Positions 26,650 to 39,414 of a stretch of 64,000 bases of DNA are shown one piece after another (within the stretch, counting starts at the first letter, position 1; every line of letters starts with the position of its first letter). Source of the DNA: Sympetrum striolatum (Eukaryota; Arthropoda; Insecta; Odonata; Libellulidae). Both the position numbers and the translations under genes were made by a program. The notes under the pieces were generated by a model. That model was not told where the DNA came from and did no database searches. It was given only the letters and a program-made list of their open reading frames with translations. The stretch covers positions 9,666,346-9,730,345 of the forward strand of contig OX388344.1 in NCBI GenBank assembly GCA_947579665.1, read 5' to 3'.

Positions 26650-28850
26650 AAATAACAGAATTTTGTTTAAATAATTACATTTTTGAAAATGGGATTAAGT
26701 GTAAAAAACTACTTTTAACTATAAGCGAGTTCTATAATAACCTCGAAGTTAACGATGTCTGGTATTAACTGGGTTAGGATAAACGCCACGAAAAGGATCG
26801 TATTGAGATAAGCATGTTAGTTAGAGTATGGAAGTAGATTACATTTCAAAATTAAATTAAGTTGTCAGTCGTAAAGTGAGTAAATATCCTTTTGGTTAAC
26901 ACTTATAAAATCTCATTCTCACTTTACCGGAAATTGCATGGATTCAAATATCGCAATGATCGTCAAGAGAACTGCTTGTTTATAATATCAAAAATTTTGG
27001 AAAATTTACGTACATTTTGTTAAAATGCTCGAGAGTTAGTTTCGAAAACGATATTTCACGACCAAAATAATAATCTTCGTTCAATATCTGTTCTTTTGGT
27101 GCTTGTCTCGACTCATCACCACCATACCTTCTAATTTAATTCTTCAAAAGAAATGAAGCCTGCAAACGATAAAAGAGAAGTTTAGGTGTATTTATTATGG
27201 AAAACTGTTTGAGCGATCTTGGTTCGAACCCAGACAAAGTATCGAACAAAAATAAATCGGCACTTCGTTCCTGATCTCGAAGAATACTTGTGCAAATTTT
27301 TAGCCGGTTCGGACAAACGCTGTGGACTCTAATCGATGACAAACACTGAATTTCTACTTTACAAATAAGGTTAGTATTTAGTTAAAATGCTCTCCTAAAT
27401 CAACGTTTCAAGCGAGTGCAATCTTTAAGGCGATCAGTGATCATATTACGACACACGTTTTCAAATAATCCCACCTCTCTGTATCTGATTAACACACGAA
27501 GTTATGAATGTTTCATTGGGAAATTGATTCCTCTATTTGAATCGATAACACCGTACACGACTTTGAGTAGCGACATAAAATAACAACATTCTGGAAGGAA
27601 TACTAAAGAAATGAATGCTATGGTAACGGAAAATGGAAACTCCAGCACGATGAACAAAACCATCTCAAAACTTTTCCAATCGATAGTTTAAATCGGTATT
27701 TGCAACCCAATCTCACACTATGTTGAAATAATACCAAACTTTGTTAATGCACGACTTGTATAATGCATGTCATTCGATAATTCTACCTTCCACGCCCCGC
27801 AATAACACGTTCATCGGAAGAAAGATCGATTTCGTAAAGGATTGCTCCCGTTTAATTATTACTTTCGAATAGAAGTAGATATTCCAAACCATAGAAGCTG
27901 TACGGCATGTCATTCACTGGCACATGTTGCACAATAAAAGGAACCAGGTTCGATCTTCCAGCAGAACTCTCAATTCCACTTCCTGGTTATTATAACTACC
28001 ACACCACTCACAAACACTCGGAATATTTAAATATATTCACTATGAAACGTAATAAATTATACTTTTTAGTCGGCACAACCACATGGAAGTCATACATTCG
28101 TAGAAACAGAGTCAATCCTAGCACTCACTGTACTTCGCTTCGCTACTCGCGATTCTTCTGAAAATAAAAGTCAGTCCAACGAAGCGTTTCCGAAGGTGAC
28201 ATCGTCATTAGTAATGACCTCGTGATTTCAAAAGCTAAGGAAGAATTGCCGATTTTTAAGAGAGGCAAACCTTTCTTTCAGACGTTTTCAGGTACGAAAT
28301 AGCTATGAATAGAATTAGGCATTCGCTGATATCGTACTTACTCCACTACTTAATCTGAACCGTTCTTTTTGACCACTATCCCAACTTCTCTTCTCCCCAT
28401 TGATTCTATGTCTCAAATTTTGCAGCAAATACACTTTTATCAATCGTGAATTAAACATTTCGCTCCATAGGAAAATGTTTACTAAACAAAACAGTATTAC
28501 ATTATGTGTCAGCTGATCTTGGAGGCACGCTGTGAAACCATGGTCGATCTATATAATAACGTGTAGTTAAGTAAACGTATTCCAATTTTGCTAGAAGATT
28601 TCACAGTAGCAGAATATACACCACAAACCAACCTTATCTCATCCATTAAACTCGCTTCTCCCTTGCATGAAATGACAACGCTTCGAGTTGCCTTCCGAAA
28701 ATTCCGGAACTGTCGGAACTCGATGTTCTTTCTTTCCTGGTCTGACTGACGTAACTTCAAATTCAAATGCATTGGGAAATGGTCTACTGTACAATCGAAA
28801 GATTTTCAAAGTGCCTCAAAATTGCTCGTCTTTGTGAAGTTGATTTGTTT
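26650..28850. other. Unannotated AT-rich interval
   Basis: No gene, transposon ends or tandem repeats could be supported. Isolated GGTTCGA-type B-box-like strings occur at about 27,222 and 27,947. They lack partner A boxes and are not called as SINEs. The ORFs at 27,907 and 28,509 have no recognisable domains. Confidence 0.4.
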
Positions 28851-28860
28851 GAAAGAAGTC

Positions 28861-29200
28861 CTATTCCTCTAGATTTCTGTATTTTACCTGTGTTTCGTTA
28901 GAGTATACGTACGGGAAACACATGAAGAACGTGTATCGACAGTTGAAAGCGTAGACTCGACTCACAGCAATATCGTAAATCAAGTGTCGAAAAATGTGTT
29001 GTTCCAAATCTGTGATCGAAAAATTCCTAAGGAGATACTTCTGATGATTCATTGATTTCGTGCTGCAGTTGACGGGAATTGGGAATCCTTTGATCAAGTT
29101 AAAATAGCAAAATGCAGGATTCTACTGTAAGTACAATGACATGGTGCATTGATTTGAATCTAGATGCATGTGAATATGAAATTTCACCTCGTGGGTAAGC
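28861..29200 (+). repeat. First-exon-like segment, direct copy of 38,020-38,350
   Basis: This stretch aligns in direct orientation, with gaps and considerable divergence, with 38,020-38,350. The best match is around ATGCAGGATTCTACT|GTAAGTAC (29,112-29,126 plus donor) versus ATGCAAGATTTGAAA|GTAAGTAC (38,228-38,242 plus donor). Both read as five codons (MQDST, MQDLK) followed by a consensus 5' splice site, so each could be a short coding first exon. A third version lies on the minus strand at 37,032-37,042. No downstream exon could be joined with confidence. Confidence 0.4.
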
Positions 29201-30029
29201 AAAGAGTGGTTCTACTTGGCTCTCTGATATCAGAATTCACAGCGAATTTAGTAACGTATTCTGAAATGCTGTATGATAATGTAAAATTGATTGTAATACT
29301 CTTTGAAATGCTTGCAATAAACAATACGACTTGCCGAGGTAGCTTAAGTAACAGCAATCAAAGATTCGAATGAGTGGGAACTTTTTAAATTCATCCAACA
29401 AACCGATCCATTGACCGATGTATTTACGATGCTTTCCACCAATGTCCATCGCTGAGATTAATTCCCGATGAAGAACCGCAGGGTTCTGACGACATTCACA
29501 TTCAAATGTGAATAACCTCATTAAAAGCCAGTAAATGGAAACTTACAAATAAAACGTATTTATAATGCAAAAAAACGATGCGATGATTTACGTTTCAACA
29601 GAGTTTAAGGAATTATGGAGATGGAACAAATTGCAAATGCAACGGAAGCAATCTAGTAAAACAGCAGAAAAAACCTACGGACTGTTCTTAAATCCATCAA
29701 TAATTGATAATCCATCAAAGTAATCAGACTAACATCGATGTAATTCAGCCAGATTGATAAATTTAAAAACGTCACCAGTGCTGGAATTTTCTCGGATATT
29801 AATTTCCTAGTTTCTTATTGCTTTAAAAATTTATAGATTGAAAGTGATGTAATTGTGTCCATAAATTATCTCAAATTTTCTTCCAAATTCTTGCCAAAGT
29901 GAATATGAAACTATCCAATTTTGAAGAATGTTTTATTCTATGTGATTTTGATTCAAAATTTGCTAAAAGAATAAATCCTTCATACGTGGACGTTTTCTTT
30001 GGTTCTGAAAGCAAAAATACAAATAAACA

Positions 30030-30295
30030 CTGTACACAGATCTGAATACCTAATGTTAATGACAATAACAATTACCTTTTCTTCTACTGTGACATTGAAT
30101 GTGCTATTCAACACCTTTTATCATCCAACATCGTCTTATTCCTTCAAAATAGTCTAAAGTTTACAAAGAATATTGTTAATGAAATGCACAAGTTTCTCTA
30201 CGAAAACAAAAAAGATCGAATCGGGAATGTTGATTTTAGAATCCATGACGGAGAAGCCTTTTGTGTTGATCCATTAATCATAGTAAATTACTGCT
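30030..30295 (+). pseudogene. Decayed open block, left-arm copy
   Basis: From just after a TGA near 30,045, one plus-strand frame is open to the TGA at about 30,295. It has protein-like composition and motifs such as LKFTKNIVNEMHKFLYENKK near 30,155-30,215. The right-arm copy (minus strand, about 44,410-44,290) has a one-base deletion relative to this and stops early. An open part upstream (29,908-30,040 here) is broken instead by an 11-base deletion that the right arm lacks. Each arm therefore preserves a different part of a longer ancestral reading frame. The product is unrecognised. Confidence 0.4.
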
Positions 30296-30394
30296 GAGAG
30301 AGGGAAATAGTATTCCATAAAGAAAGAGGAATGCATAATTTTATTTAAACGGCTTCTTTTGGCTTGAGGATATGCAAATATAATAGATTTATTG

Positions 30395-30533
30395 TTGTCC
30401 TGACAATATCTTTCTAAAATGTATTAAGTATTATAGTAAGTTCTTCTTCCTTTCTGTTCATAAAAGAGATGTCAATTCTCATTTAAGAAGGGAGATATTG
30501 CCATGGAACGAATTGCAGACTCGATCAAACCCT
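30395..30533 (+). pseudogene. C-terminal open block, left-arm copy
   Basis: In the left arm a plus-strand frame from about 30,395 ends in KRDVNSHLRREILPWNELQ and then TAA near 30,532. The right-arm copy at 44,059-44,298 (minus) ends with the same stop position and KRDVNSYLTCEILLWNELQ. The right copy stays open for 79 codons. The left copy is interrupted farther upstream by stops, for example near 30,380. The shared stop and spacing suggest the end of a former coding region. The family is unrecognised. Confidence 0.35.
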
Positions 30534-30669
30534 TAAAAAGTTGTGGTAAACTTTTGCAAGTGATAGAATGCGTAAGAATGACATTGGAAGGCGTTCCAGC
30601 GATAGAATGAGTAAATCTCTGCATTATTTAGGAATAATTTGCCTTTAATGAACACAGTAAACCTATGAA

Positions 30670-30955
30670 AAGGCGCCCAGTGAATTGGTTCGGGGGGAAT
30701 TCGTAAGCGGGGAATTGACCCCCCCCGCTGATGTTGTACTACCACCCAACCCACCCCCCGTTTATTTATTTATAACATTAACCAATAATCAGAGCGTGTA
30801 CATTAACATAAGACTGAATAACAATAGTACAACATGAGCGCGGGGGATCAACTCCCTGCGTACGATTTCTCCGCGTACGAATTCACCGCGTACGAATTCA
30901 CCGGCACCCGGTGAATTGTTCCGGAGGGAATTGGTAAGAGGGATATATTATTGGG
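30670..30955 (+). mobile_element. Composite GAATTCGTACGCGG-rich repeat (left arm)
   Basis: A GC-rich element stands out from AT-rich flanks. It starts with GGCGCCCAGTGAATTGG near 30,675 and ends with GGCACCCGGTGAATTG plus CCGGAGGGAATTGGTA near 30,905-30,945. These two ends are direct, imperfect copies of about 40 bp. Inside, GGGAATTGACCCCCCCCGC and GCGCGGGGGATCAACTCCC are inverted copies, and a short array of CGCGTACGAATTCAC (15 bp) follows. No ORF is present. The family was not identified. Confidence 0.55.
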
Positions 30956-31374
30956 AAGTAGCACTCAAAAACATTGAGATGACTCACAACTGACGAAGGA
31001 TTTATTTACATATTCTTAAATTGTGTCAGTTTAATGACATTATGCTTTAATTATTTGCATTAATACTTAAAGATCATTAATTTATGACAAAGTGTTATTC
31101 AGAGCCGGGATGTGTGTGGAATCACTGAGTTGCCTTTAATGAAGTTAAGCCGAGGTATAAATCGTATCTAATGTTTTTGCGATTGGCAGAATGAAGTAAA
31201 ATGTATTTATTTTACGTACGTCTGAAATCTCTATTGATCTATATAACAATTGGGCTCAAATATATTCACTGACTGCTGATTCAGCGATTTAAATTAAAGA
31301 GAATGGCATTTATATTTTAATTAGCCTCGGGTTTCTCAATAGTTTTTGCAATAAAATAACAGCCTTGATGATGC

Positions 31375-32330
31375 AAACAAAATCAATCAAAATCTAATAA
31401 AGGGAAAAAACCTCCTTCTTCAGTATGGTTATATACATTCTAAATTAGTAACAATAAGATATGAAAACTTTTAAGCTATTCTGGATATCAATCAAATGCA
31501 GATATAAAAGTTGAAGTTATGCCCAATACTTATGAGATAACATCTATAAATAAAATTAATTTTTTCAATTAGTACAGTATTGCGAGATTGGAATGAGAAG
31601 CAAATACTAACAAAAAGGCAGAGTAGTCCCTAATCACTAGCTTGGGATAAAACAATTTTAAATATGTCCTTAAATAAATAGGTTCGGCTAGTTATATGAT
31701 GTCACAATTTGTAACTCTGGTCTGTGCTTCAGATACGATTTAAAGACACGAAAGCGCAACTTTTATTGGGAAAATGTAGTGAGATATATTCAATGAAAAT
31801 GTAATGTTGAGTGACTACTCTGTGTTCAACGCGGAAAGTTCGCGTTTACTATTCTAAATATTCACAAGTAATTTCTAACAATAAAGCATCAATAAGTAGG
31901 TAAACTTTAATAAATGATTGGTTAATAGATTTAGAAAACGTAAGGAAACTTATGAGTTACAAAGAAGAATGAGCTAAAATGGAACGGTATACGATCTTTA
32001 AGTTGGTCAAAGAAGTTCTGTGGTAATTGAGTTCGCTCAAATATCTTTAAATCGGGTTCTAATTTGCTAAATCGAACATTCAATTTAGAAACCGTAACTC
32101 CTCAATAAGTTACAACGCCTAATAACAATACTGACCATCTAAGACAAACGTTTGCTTTAAACGATGATCCAGAAGGAAATTAAGTATTCTTAGTTTAGTT
32201 GGAAATGATGAAAGAAGCAATGAAATTCTCTTTGCCATGGTGTTAATCACGGATAATTAATGCAGTATTATCTTTAAATTGGAGTGGAAATATTCAGTTT
32301 AGAAACCAAGATATTTAAGACGAGAATAGT
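31375..32330. other. Left-arm-specific segment of the palindrome
   Basis: The left arm has about 0.95 kb here that the right arm lacks between 43,135 and 43,225. I see no terminal inverted repeats, target duplication, tail or ORF. An insertion into the left arm and a deletion from the right arm are equally possible. Confidence 0.6.
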
Positions 32331-33030
32331 TATTCAGTTCGACTTGATTTGAGTTTGATAAGTCCCTGAAAATCATCTAAATAATTCTATTTTAATTAAA
32401 AATCAGTTAATCACTCCATGAGAATATCATTAGACATACAAATAGATAAATGTGTAACAAATATCGTTTAAAGGACCACAAACGATGAAGATATTAATGA
32501 AGGAAGTAATCGCTGGATTTTATCAAATGTCTTATCGTGAAGATTACGCCTCTCGTCATTGCAGCATAAACATTCGAGATTTAGTATCACTCGATGTATA
32601 TTTTACTGAATTTCATATAATTCGAGTGTCAGGAATATGCAAAAATTATAATCTTATTTGAAACGAGTGGTAATCTTAAAAATATATTCAATGCTATTAT
32701 CCATTGCATTCTTTGATTGTATCTTTTTCCCAGACAAGGCGGTAAACGCACGAAGAGAAAACAAACACATAGTTCTCACAGAAGCAAACGATGTGTTTGC
32801 CTTGAACTTGAAGGAAAGCAAGGCAAAGAATTGAAGGCCATTGGGAAGTCATTACTCGTCTTTTGGCATTGTTAGCATGAGCCTACTTCTTTTACTGATA
32901 CCTCGAAAATGAAAGCAAAGAAAATGAAATGAAAACGATGCTTGGAAAATTCGAGATGAATTGAAGGCCGTTGGAAAGCCATTACTAGTCTAAGAATGAT
33001 TGTTTACGTGATCATAGCTTCTTTTTAAAG

Positions 33031-33156
33031 TGCTTTGAAAGTGAAAGCAACGGTGAAGGGAAGCAAAATATCAATAGGCGTTGGAAAAAGCTCATCGAAG
33101 AAAACGAAACTGCATTTCTGCGTCAGATCACAAAAAAATACAGAAAAAGGGAAAGG
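33031..33156 (+). CDS. Candidate internal exon, left arm
   Basis: A pyrimidine-rich 3' splice site (TTCTTTTTAAAG) ends at 33,030 and a 5' splice site G|GTATGT follows 33,156. The 126-base exon is open for 42 codons in phase 0 at both ends. It is highly charged, containing NINRRWKKLIEENETAFLRQ. The right arm holds an exon of the same length with the same signals. All nine base differences between them change the amino acid in this frame. An antisense alternative exists: the complementary strand also has a good acceptor and 30 open codons to a TAA. The function is unknown. Confidence 0.4.
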
Positions 33157-33465
33157 GTATGTCTGACCATTGCATTGCTGTACTGTACTAATTATTCTCC
33201 ATTACATTACACCATATGAGAATTATAAAAGATAGCAACATGCTACATGGTCGTTCAGATTATGTTGCTCAAAGTTCTTATTAAAAAGCTTTTATTCACC
33301 CCAAAAACTATTGATCAATAAATCACTTAATTGATAGTCCGTTCCACAGGATTTTATTATATATTACACGATGTGAAAAATGAAAGTTCACAGTCCATAA
33401 CGGGAGGACATTTTCAAAATACGCTATATTAGAGATTGATATAAAAATATATAAATTGTGCTTAC

Positions 33466-33576
33466 CTAAGCCGAAGCTCCAATTCACTGAATATACCATC
33501 GAAGGATCTCCTGTACGTCTTTCACTTCCTGAAGACGCCAATGAGCATAACGCCAAGACAATATCGGTGTTGCCTC
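33466..33576 (-). CDS. Candidate exon 2, left arm
   Basis: On the minus strand an acceptor TTTAATTGTTTAG precedes the exon start at 33,576. The donor TTAG|GTAAGC follows 33,466. The exon is 111 bases in both arms. Two frames are largely open. If joined in phase to the ATG exon at 36,029-36,070, the phase-0 frame (EATPILSWRYAHWRLQEVKD) stops inside this exon. The other frame (GNTDIVLALCSLASSGSE) stays open through the donor. It may be a short coding or a non-coding transcript. Neither frame shows a silent-site bias between the arms. Confidence 0.3.
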
Positions 33577-36028
33577 CTAAACAATTAAAAAAGATAAATT
33601 CCAAATTAGGAAAATATGTACATGGATAAAAATCGGAATTATAATCTAAAGCCATGCAAAGCGAGGTAAGTAATTTGAAAACTACGTATTCCTGTTCATT
33701 TGCAACCGTTGACCACACAGTTTAAAATATATTGTTACATCATCGCACAATATTAAAAAGATAATAACTAATTATAATCATTTAAAGAAGCCTTAATTAA
33801 ACTCTTAGAAATTGGCTAAAGATATTGAATTAATGACACGAAACAAAAACAGTAATATCAGTGCTAACTCTTACCAACTCCATCAATATTCTTGGGTGAT
33901 GAAGCTAAATTTTAAATGCAATTAAATAGTAAGAAATAAAAATGATTCAGATTATGAAATAATGCCGATTAAATTTAGAATTACGTCGTTAAAGATAACA
34001 AGGAACTTGGAAACTATAGCAACTAAAAATTCTGAAAATTCTGCTAAATTGATACCAATCAGAAGAGTATTCTAAGCCCATGAAAATTTGAAGTAAAACA
34101 AGCAATTTGAATATAAAAAATTAATAAATATGGCTACTTCAACGATCAGTATTGAGAATAAGTTTAAAAAATAACGACCGCTGAAGGAAATTAATATAAG
34201 AAATCCGTACAAAATTGAATAGAATTCCTGAATTGATAAGGCTAAATTTAAATCTAAATTACAATAATTAGAAACAAATTCGGTCTTGATTATGAGATAA
34301 TGAATTTAATGTTTAAGATGACAAAGGCACTTTCATCGCGGAACAGTTAGAACTTCTTTAATTTAAGCCACAAAAACGATTTTAAATCAATTTTAGAAGG
34401 TTCGATTAATACAGTCGATGCCGTTGATAAGAATGCATCTATAAAAATTTCTTTCAACTAGTGATTTCCTTTTAAATTCAAACCAGGATTACCGTGATGT
34501 TTATGAGTATGATCTTAACTTAGGCTTAAAATTAACAGAAGGACTAATTGGAAAATATATTCAAGTAAAACTACGTACTGAACTATTTATTGATTAAGGG
34601 AGGAAGGAATTTAAAACGAAAATATGATTTATTCTAAAATTGAAAACTCATCAATGAAAACTGCATTGAATTCGAGTCCATGTTCACTCGGAATTTGTTC
34701 TCTCGTCTCTTAATTTCAATTTCAACTTGTTACTCGTAATGAAAAGGCACTTGAAATTTGCAAGATTTTTGCTTTCAAAACAAATCTCCGATGACGACTT
34801 GAAATAGCAATTTGCATACGTACGAAATATTCACTAGAGAAACAATTCAGAAGTTTAATTCCGATTGCGAGAATAAATGTTTAACGAAACAAGGATCCAA
34901 CTTCCAAATAAATAAAAATTCCTAAAAAATGCATCACTCAATATTGAATCCGAAACTAATAAGGTGTGAAAATATTATTATTTACATTAGAGGGATGTTG
35001 CAACTTAATATCATTATATCATTATAATAGACGCGAGAAGACCGTTATTGCTTCTGCGAATTTAATAGAAATACTAACAGGATTACGTAGATATAAAGAC
35101 GATATAGATATATTACCTTATATTACCCTTCCACTATATTAAGTAATACAATCCATAAATAAATTAAAAATAAACAGCTACGATGCGTCCACAATTTCCG
35201 TTAAATTTCAAATCCGATTTTCCCTTATTTGTGTGATGACGTCATGCACTTACGGAAGCATAAAAATTAACGACAGAAATATTTTAAAAATATATTCAGA
35301 TAAAACAAGTCACTGGGCATAAACTGAGGAAAACGGGACTTCAGATTCTTGGCAAATTGAAAAAACATGTGGCAAAGCCGAGGCTTTATCGGAATTTCTC
35401 TCTCGTTTTTTATATGCAAATTCAGAGTTTAACTCGTACGGTTTCGGACGCTAATGAAAAGGCAGTTTAAATTTTCACAATCGCCTAAGACGATGAATTA
35501 CAATCTTGAACCGAAAATAAACTTATTCTCGTAATCATGGAAGCAAGACCATTCCCACGCGATGACATATTTGCACTTATCGAGCATAAAAATCAAAAGA
35601 AAAGGCTTTTACATTCGGGAATTGAGTCGACGTAGGCAGATTTAAGGATTCGATTTCACGAGAAGAATAGGCGAAAACTGGTTTCTCGTCCCGGCGACAT
35701 TCTTTTCTTACTCTCAAACTGTCATAAAATGTCTTACATTCCTATTTTCAAGCAAACTCGTTTACTTAATCCGCTAATGACCATGCTTAACGAGCTTTTA
35801 AACCTGAGAACGTACTTACGAAATCGTATTAATCGGTTCCGGTGCTTCGGATACAGAATAAGGTCATCTCATAAACTCACTCTAAATTTATATTAATCAC
35901 AAAATTTTTCAAATGATACGTCGTAGACTGATATTCCTAAAGGAAGAAACTTAAATTATATAATTCACCAACAGACTTTAGCAATATTTTCTCTGACATT
36001 ACCTAATAAAGTATTTAATGAGACTTAC

Positions 36029-36260
36029 CATAACTGGAAATCCTGGGTAACAAAGATGGACGTTGAGCATGACGACAAATTCAAATTCAACTGTTCCTCA
36101 AACACAGGTTGTCAGCACGACCTCGCTTGCAGAAATCCAGGAAGCAACTGACAAAAAGACCGTCCGCGCAATGGATGAACTATACTGCTGTCACCTGATT
36201 GGTCCAACTTTAACCGTCTTTCATCTTGGCCCCGCCCACCAACCGTCATGAAAATTTTCC
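36029..36260 (-). promoter_or_regulatory. CCAAT/GC-box promoter and first exon, left arm
   Basis: Read on the minus strand: a GC box (GGGCGG, about 36,237), a CCAAT box (complement of ATTGG at 36,198-36,202) with flanking GGACCAATCAGGTGACAGC, a leader, and ATG at 36,070. The 14 codons (MLNVHLCYPGFPVM) end at a consensus donor GTAAGT after 36,029. The right arm has the same arrangement. Transcription would run outward from the palindrome centre. On the plus strand a 62-codon ORF (36,063-36,251) overlaps all of this. Confidence 0.4.
36063..36251 (+). CDS. 62-codon ORF conserved in both palindrome arms (left)
   Basis: This small ORF (starting MSMTTNSNSTVPQTQVVSTT, rich in Thr and Ser) keeps its exact length and stop in the right arm. 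No domain or signal peptide is seen. It is antisense to the CCAAT-box/first-exon region and may be open only because of that overlap. An alternative frame from an ATG at 36,057 gives 32 codons with four cysteines. I rate it below the promoter reading of the same DNA. Confidence 0.15.
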   Translation: MSMTTNSNSTVPQTQVVSTTSLAEIQEATDKKTVRAMDELYCCHLIGPTLTVFHLGPAHQPS

Positions 36261-36830
36261 ACTGCCAACGATAGCAATTATAATTCAACGAATTTATTAA
36301 AATATCATTTTAAATATATGATGAATATTTTTCGTAGTTTTAATTATTTTGTTGAAATTTCGCGATGTCGTCGAAGTGCTGGATCGAAAAATATCAGTTT
36401 GCTTGATCTAAATATTATATGTTCTTAAAAAAACATCTATATTTGGGTCCGGGTATTTAAGACTTTTAGGTTTTTTTTATTTTCGAAAATGTAATAACGA
36501 CTCACAAATTAATTTAATAACCATTCATCCCAAAAGAGAAAAATGTAGCAACCATATCGATGTAATTAATATACGCACAACTACTAACAAGATCTCATTG
36601 CAAGGATACATTTTGATCAAAAGAAGTGCAGGATTTCAAGAAATGACGTACATATTTACGAATAAAGCGAGAATATCTTATATTTTACTCTTAGAAATTC
36701 CTCTTTAATATACCAATTCTCTCGCTAGTCAAACACGTTATCTACGATGTCAACCAAAGATACATTTTATGAAGCTGAATTATTAAAACGAGACATAAAA
36801 GTTGATTGAATGATACATTAAACGTTGATG

Positions 36831-38659
36831 TAAACGAATTATAATATAATATAATTGTTTACGGACCAGGAATGCACTATTGACCACTGAATGCAACACG
36901 AAATATTCTAGAATAGGAAGAAATTTGCTCTACGAAAGGTAAATCGGCTTGTATGAATATCTCATTGCTAATCTATGTAGTTAATTTACAGCCATTCAAA
37001 GGAATGCAAACACCACTCTCATCGTACTTACATGACCTCCATCTTGCGTCGATGGTGAATGTAGTTTGATGGAAGGATTCTGTGCTCTTAGAACTTCGTG
37101 AAAAGAAATTCCTTCACCATGAGTGCTCGTCTCGTTGATGGTTGTTTCATCGCCGATTTAAAATAGTACACGTGTCCACTATTATTCAAGGAAGTCACTG
37201 ATCGACAGTTAGATCGTCATTATTTGACTGGTATTCGTTAATTGTTAACAATACTAGATAAACCAGCCAAGAAGCTGTCCTATTATGCAACTTTCTAACC
37301 ACGAGTTAAGTAAGGTTATCAGTTAACGATAAGAAATGGCGAAATTAACATGAAACACTTGGGAATCGACAACTTCATGTCTTTAAACACTACGATCGAA
37401 ATTCAAAGTATTATGAACAATAATAAGATAAAATATAACAAGATGTTTATCGGAGCACTGGTTTCAAGTAATTTCACAGTACTTACGTAGTGTTTTCGTA
37501 TCGACAAAAATGGCGGGTTTTCCACAAAATGATTACTATAATTTGATGATTCCACAGATATGTTTTTACGTAGCACTTAGATATTCATAGTGAATAAATT
37601 CAGAAAGTACACTATCTGAAGCACTGTTATCAAACTTATTCCACGAATATGAACACTTACAAGCACTTTGAATGGGATTCCAACTCTAGAACGCCATTTC
37701 AGAGCTTCTTCTCTAAATCACGAGGTGATTAGGCAGCACACCTGAAGAGAATTCCGATAGTCTTCGAAAATATGAAGAACGCAATTCGCGTTTCTGAGGC
37801 AGTGAATAATGGAGGGAAAACGTTTTGTTTCCTGTTATCAGAGTGCTTTCTGCTGAAGTTAAAGGGCTGCGTATTAACATCGCGGTTTAAGCGAGAACCT
37901 GTGTTAAATCTAAAGTCAAAAATATTTTTAAGAGGTTATAAATGTTCATCTGTGCACAGTTCTTTTGTTGAAAGTTGACAATGTTACTTTTTCTTCTGGA
38001 TTTCTTGATTGTGAGTGCGCCACGGAAGAGAATGAGTGTGGAAAACTAGAATAAAGAGTTGAAGCTCTCGACCTGATTTACAGGATTATCCCAAAGTAAG
38101 TGTTGGAAAGTGCGATATTCTAAAACTCCGACAGAGGAATAGTCAAGAAAGACCACCTCATGATTGATTTTATATCACGCTGTAGCTGTCTGAATCGGGC
38201 ATCTTTCGTTCACCTTACGATCACAAAATGCAAGATTTGAAAGTAAGTACGATGATGATGATATGTGCATTGAATTTTATCTTAATCTCCATGTATTTGA
38301 GACTTACGAATCCACTTCGAGGGTTAGCATGGACACAATCACCAAGGTAACTACAATGATATCGAATTCTTAACGCAAATGTATTCGCGTTTGAGATTAT
38401 GTAGTAATGTTATTCATGATGCGATTGACAGCACTTTCAAGGAAGGATATTTGATTAAATGATTAATTCACAGACACATATTGACACTTGATTAAGGCGG
38501 TCTAGTATAGTGATGTTTATCGGTAGTGAAATATGAATGACAAGAAGAAATCTATCGAAACCACTTCTTCGTTTTCATTTTGGTACTTTAGTGAATTTGT
38601 GATCCATTAATACTGCGACCGAAGATACCATATATGGTCGAAGATTCCTTGACCTCCAC
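36831..38659. other. Palindrome spacer with two divergent first-exon-like segments
   Basis: The arms stop aligning well near 36,830 and 38,660. Inside the spacer, short first-exon-like segments point outward. On the minus strand ATGGAGGTCAT|GTAAGTACGATGA has its exon ending at 37,032. On the plus strand ATGCAAGATTTGAAA|GTAAGTACGATGA starts at 38,228. The two share the donor context and some upstream sequence, so weak homology may continue to the centre near 37,640. Nothing else recognisable was found. Confidence 0.55.
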
Positions 38660-39225
38660 ATAACTGAGTAATGTATCATTCAATCAACTCATAGATCTCG
38701 TTTTACTGATTCTACTTCATAAAACGTATCTTTGGAAGACGTAGCGTGTTTTATTAGCGAGAGAATTGGTATCTTAAAAAAGGAATTTCTAAGAATAAGA
38801 CATAACATTTTTCCACTTTATTCGTAAACATAGGCGTCATTTCTTGAAATCCTTCACTACTTTTCATCAAAACGTATCCTTGCAATGAAATCTTGCGAGT
38901 AGATGTGCGTATATTAATTACATCGATATGATTGCTACAATGTTCTCTTTCGGGATGAATTGTTATGATATTAATATGTAAATCGTTATTTCATTTTCGA
39001 AAATAAAGAACTTAAAAATCTTAATATCCGGACCCGTATATAGATGTTATTTAAGAACATATAATATTTAGATTATGCAAACTGATATTTTTCGATTAAG
39101 CAATTCGACGATATCGCAAAATTAAAAAATATTTAATGTCTAAGAAAAAAATTAATTATTATTTTAAAATGATACTTTAATAAATTCGTTGAAATACAGT
39201 TGCTATGGTTTGCAGTGGAAAATTT

Positions 39226-39414
39226 TCAACTCGGTTGGTGGGCGGAGCCAAGTTGAAAGATGTTTAAATTTGGACCAATCAGGTGACAGCACTGTTGTTC
39301 ATCAGTTGCGCAGATAGTTTTTTCGTTAGTTGCTGCCTGAATTTCTGCGAGAGAGGTCGTGCTGACAACCTGTGTTTGAGAAACAGTTGAATTTGAATTT
39401 GTTGTCATGCTCAA
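39226..39414 (-). CDS. 62-codon ORF conserved in both palindrome arms (right)
   Basis: This is the right-arm partner of the ORF at 36,063-36,251. It has the same length, start (MSMTTNSNSTVSQTQVVSTT) and end (SAHQPS). Many of the changes between the two alter amino acids, so there is no sign of strong constraint. It overlaps the plus-strand promoter and first exon. Confidence 0.15.
   Translation of the reverse strand: MSMTTNSNSTVSQTQVVSTTSLAEIQAATNEKTICATDEQQCCHLIGPNLNIFQLGSAHQPS

Larger units (their letters stand above)
29242..36830 (+). repeat. Left arm of a large diverged palindrome
   Basis: The reverse complement of this interval matches 38,660-45,330. Anchor pairs, with coordinates that sum to about 75,480 near the centre, include 36,029-36,250 with 39,226-39,448, 33,466-33,576 with 41,947-42,057, and 33,031-33,156 with 42,362-42,487. 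Farther out the sum drops to about 74,570 (29,242 with 45,326) because the left arm has roughly 0.9 kb extra at 31.38-32.33 kb. Counted differences are 9 in 126 bases at the best block, and more elsewhere. The arms are clearly homologous but no longer kept identical. Confidence 0.95.

Noticed and set aside
33323..33718. 131-codon minus-strand ORF as a single-exon gene
   Set aside because: It spans a clear acceptor, the 111-base exon and its donor. The parts outside the exon look like intron and are only partly matched in the other arm.
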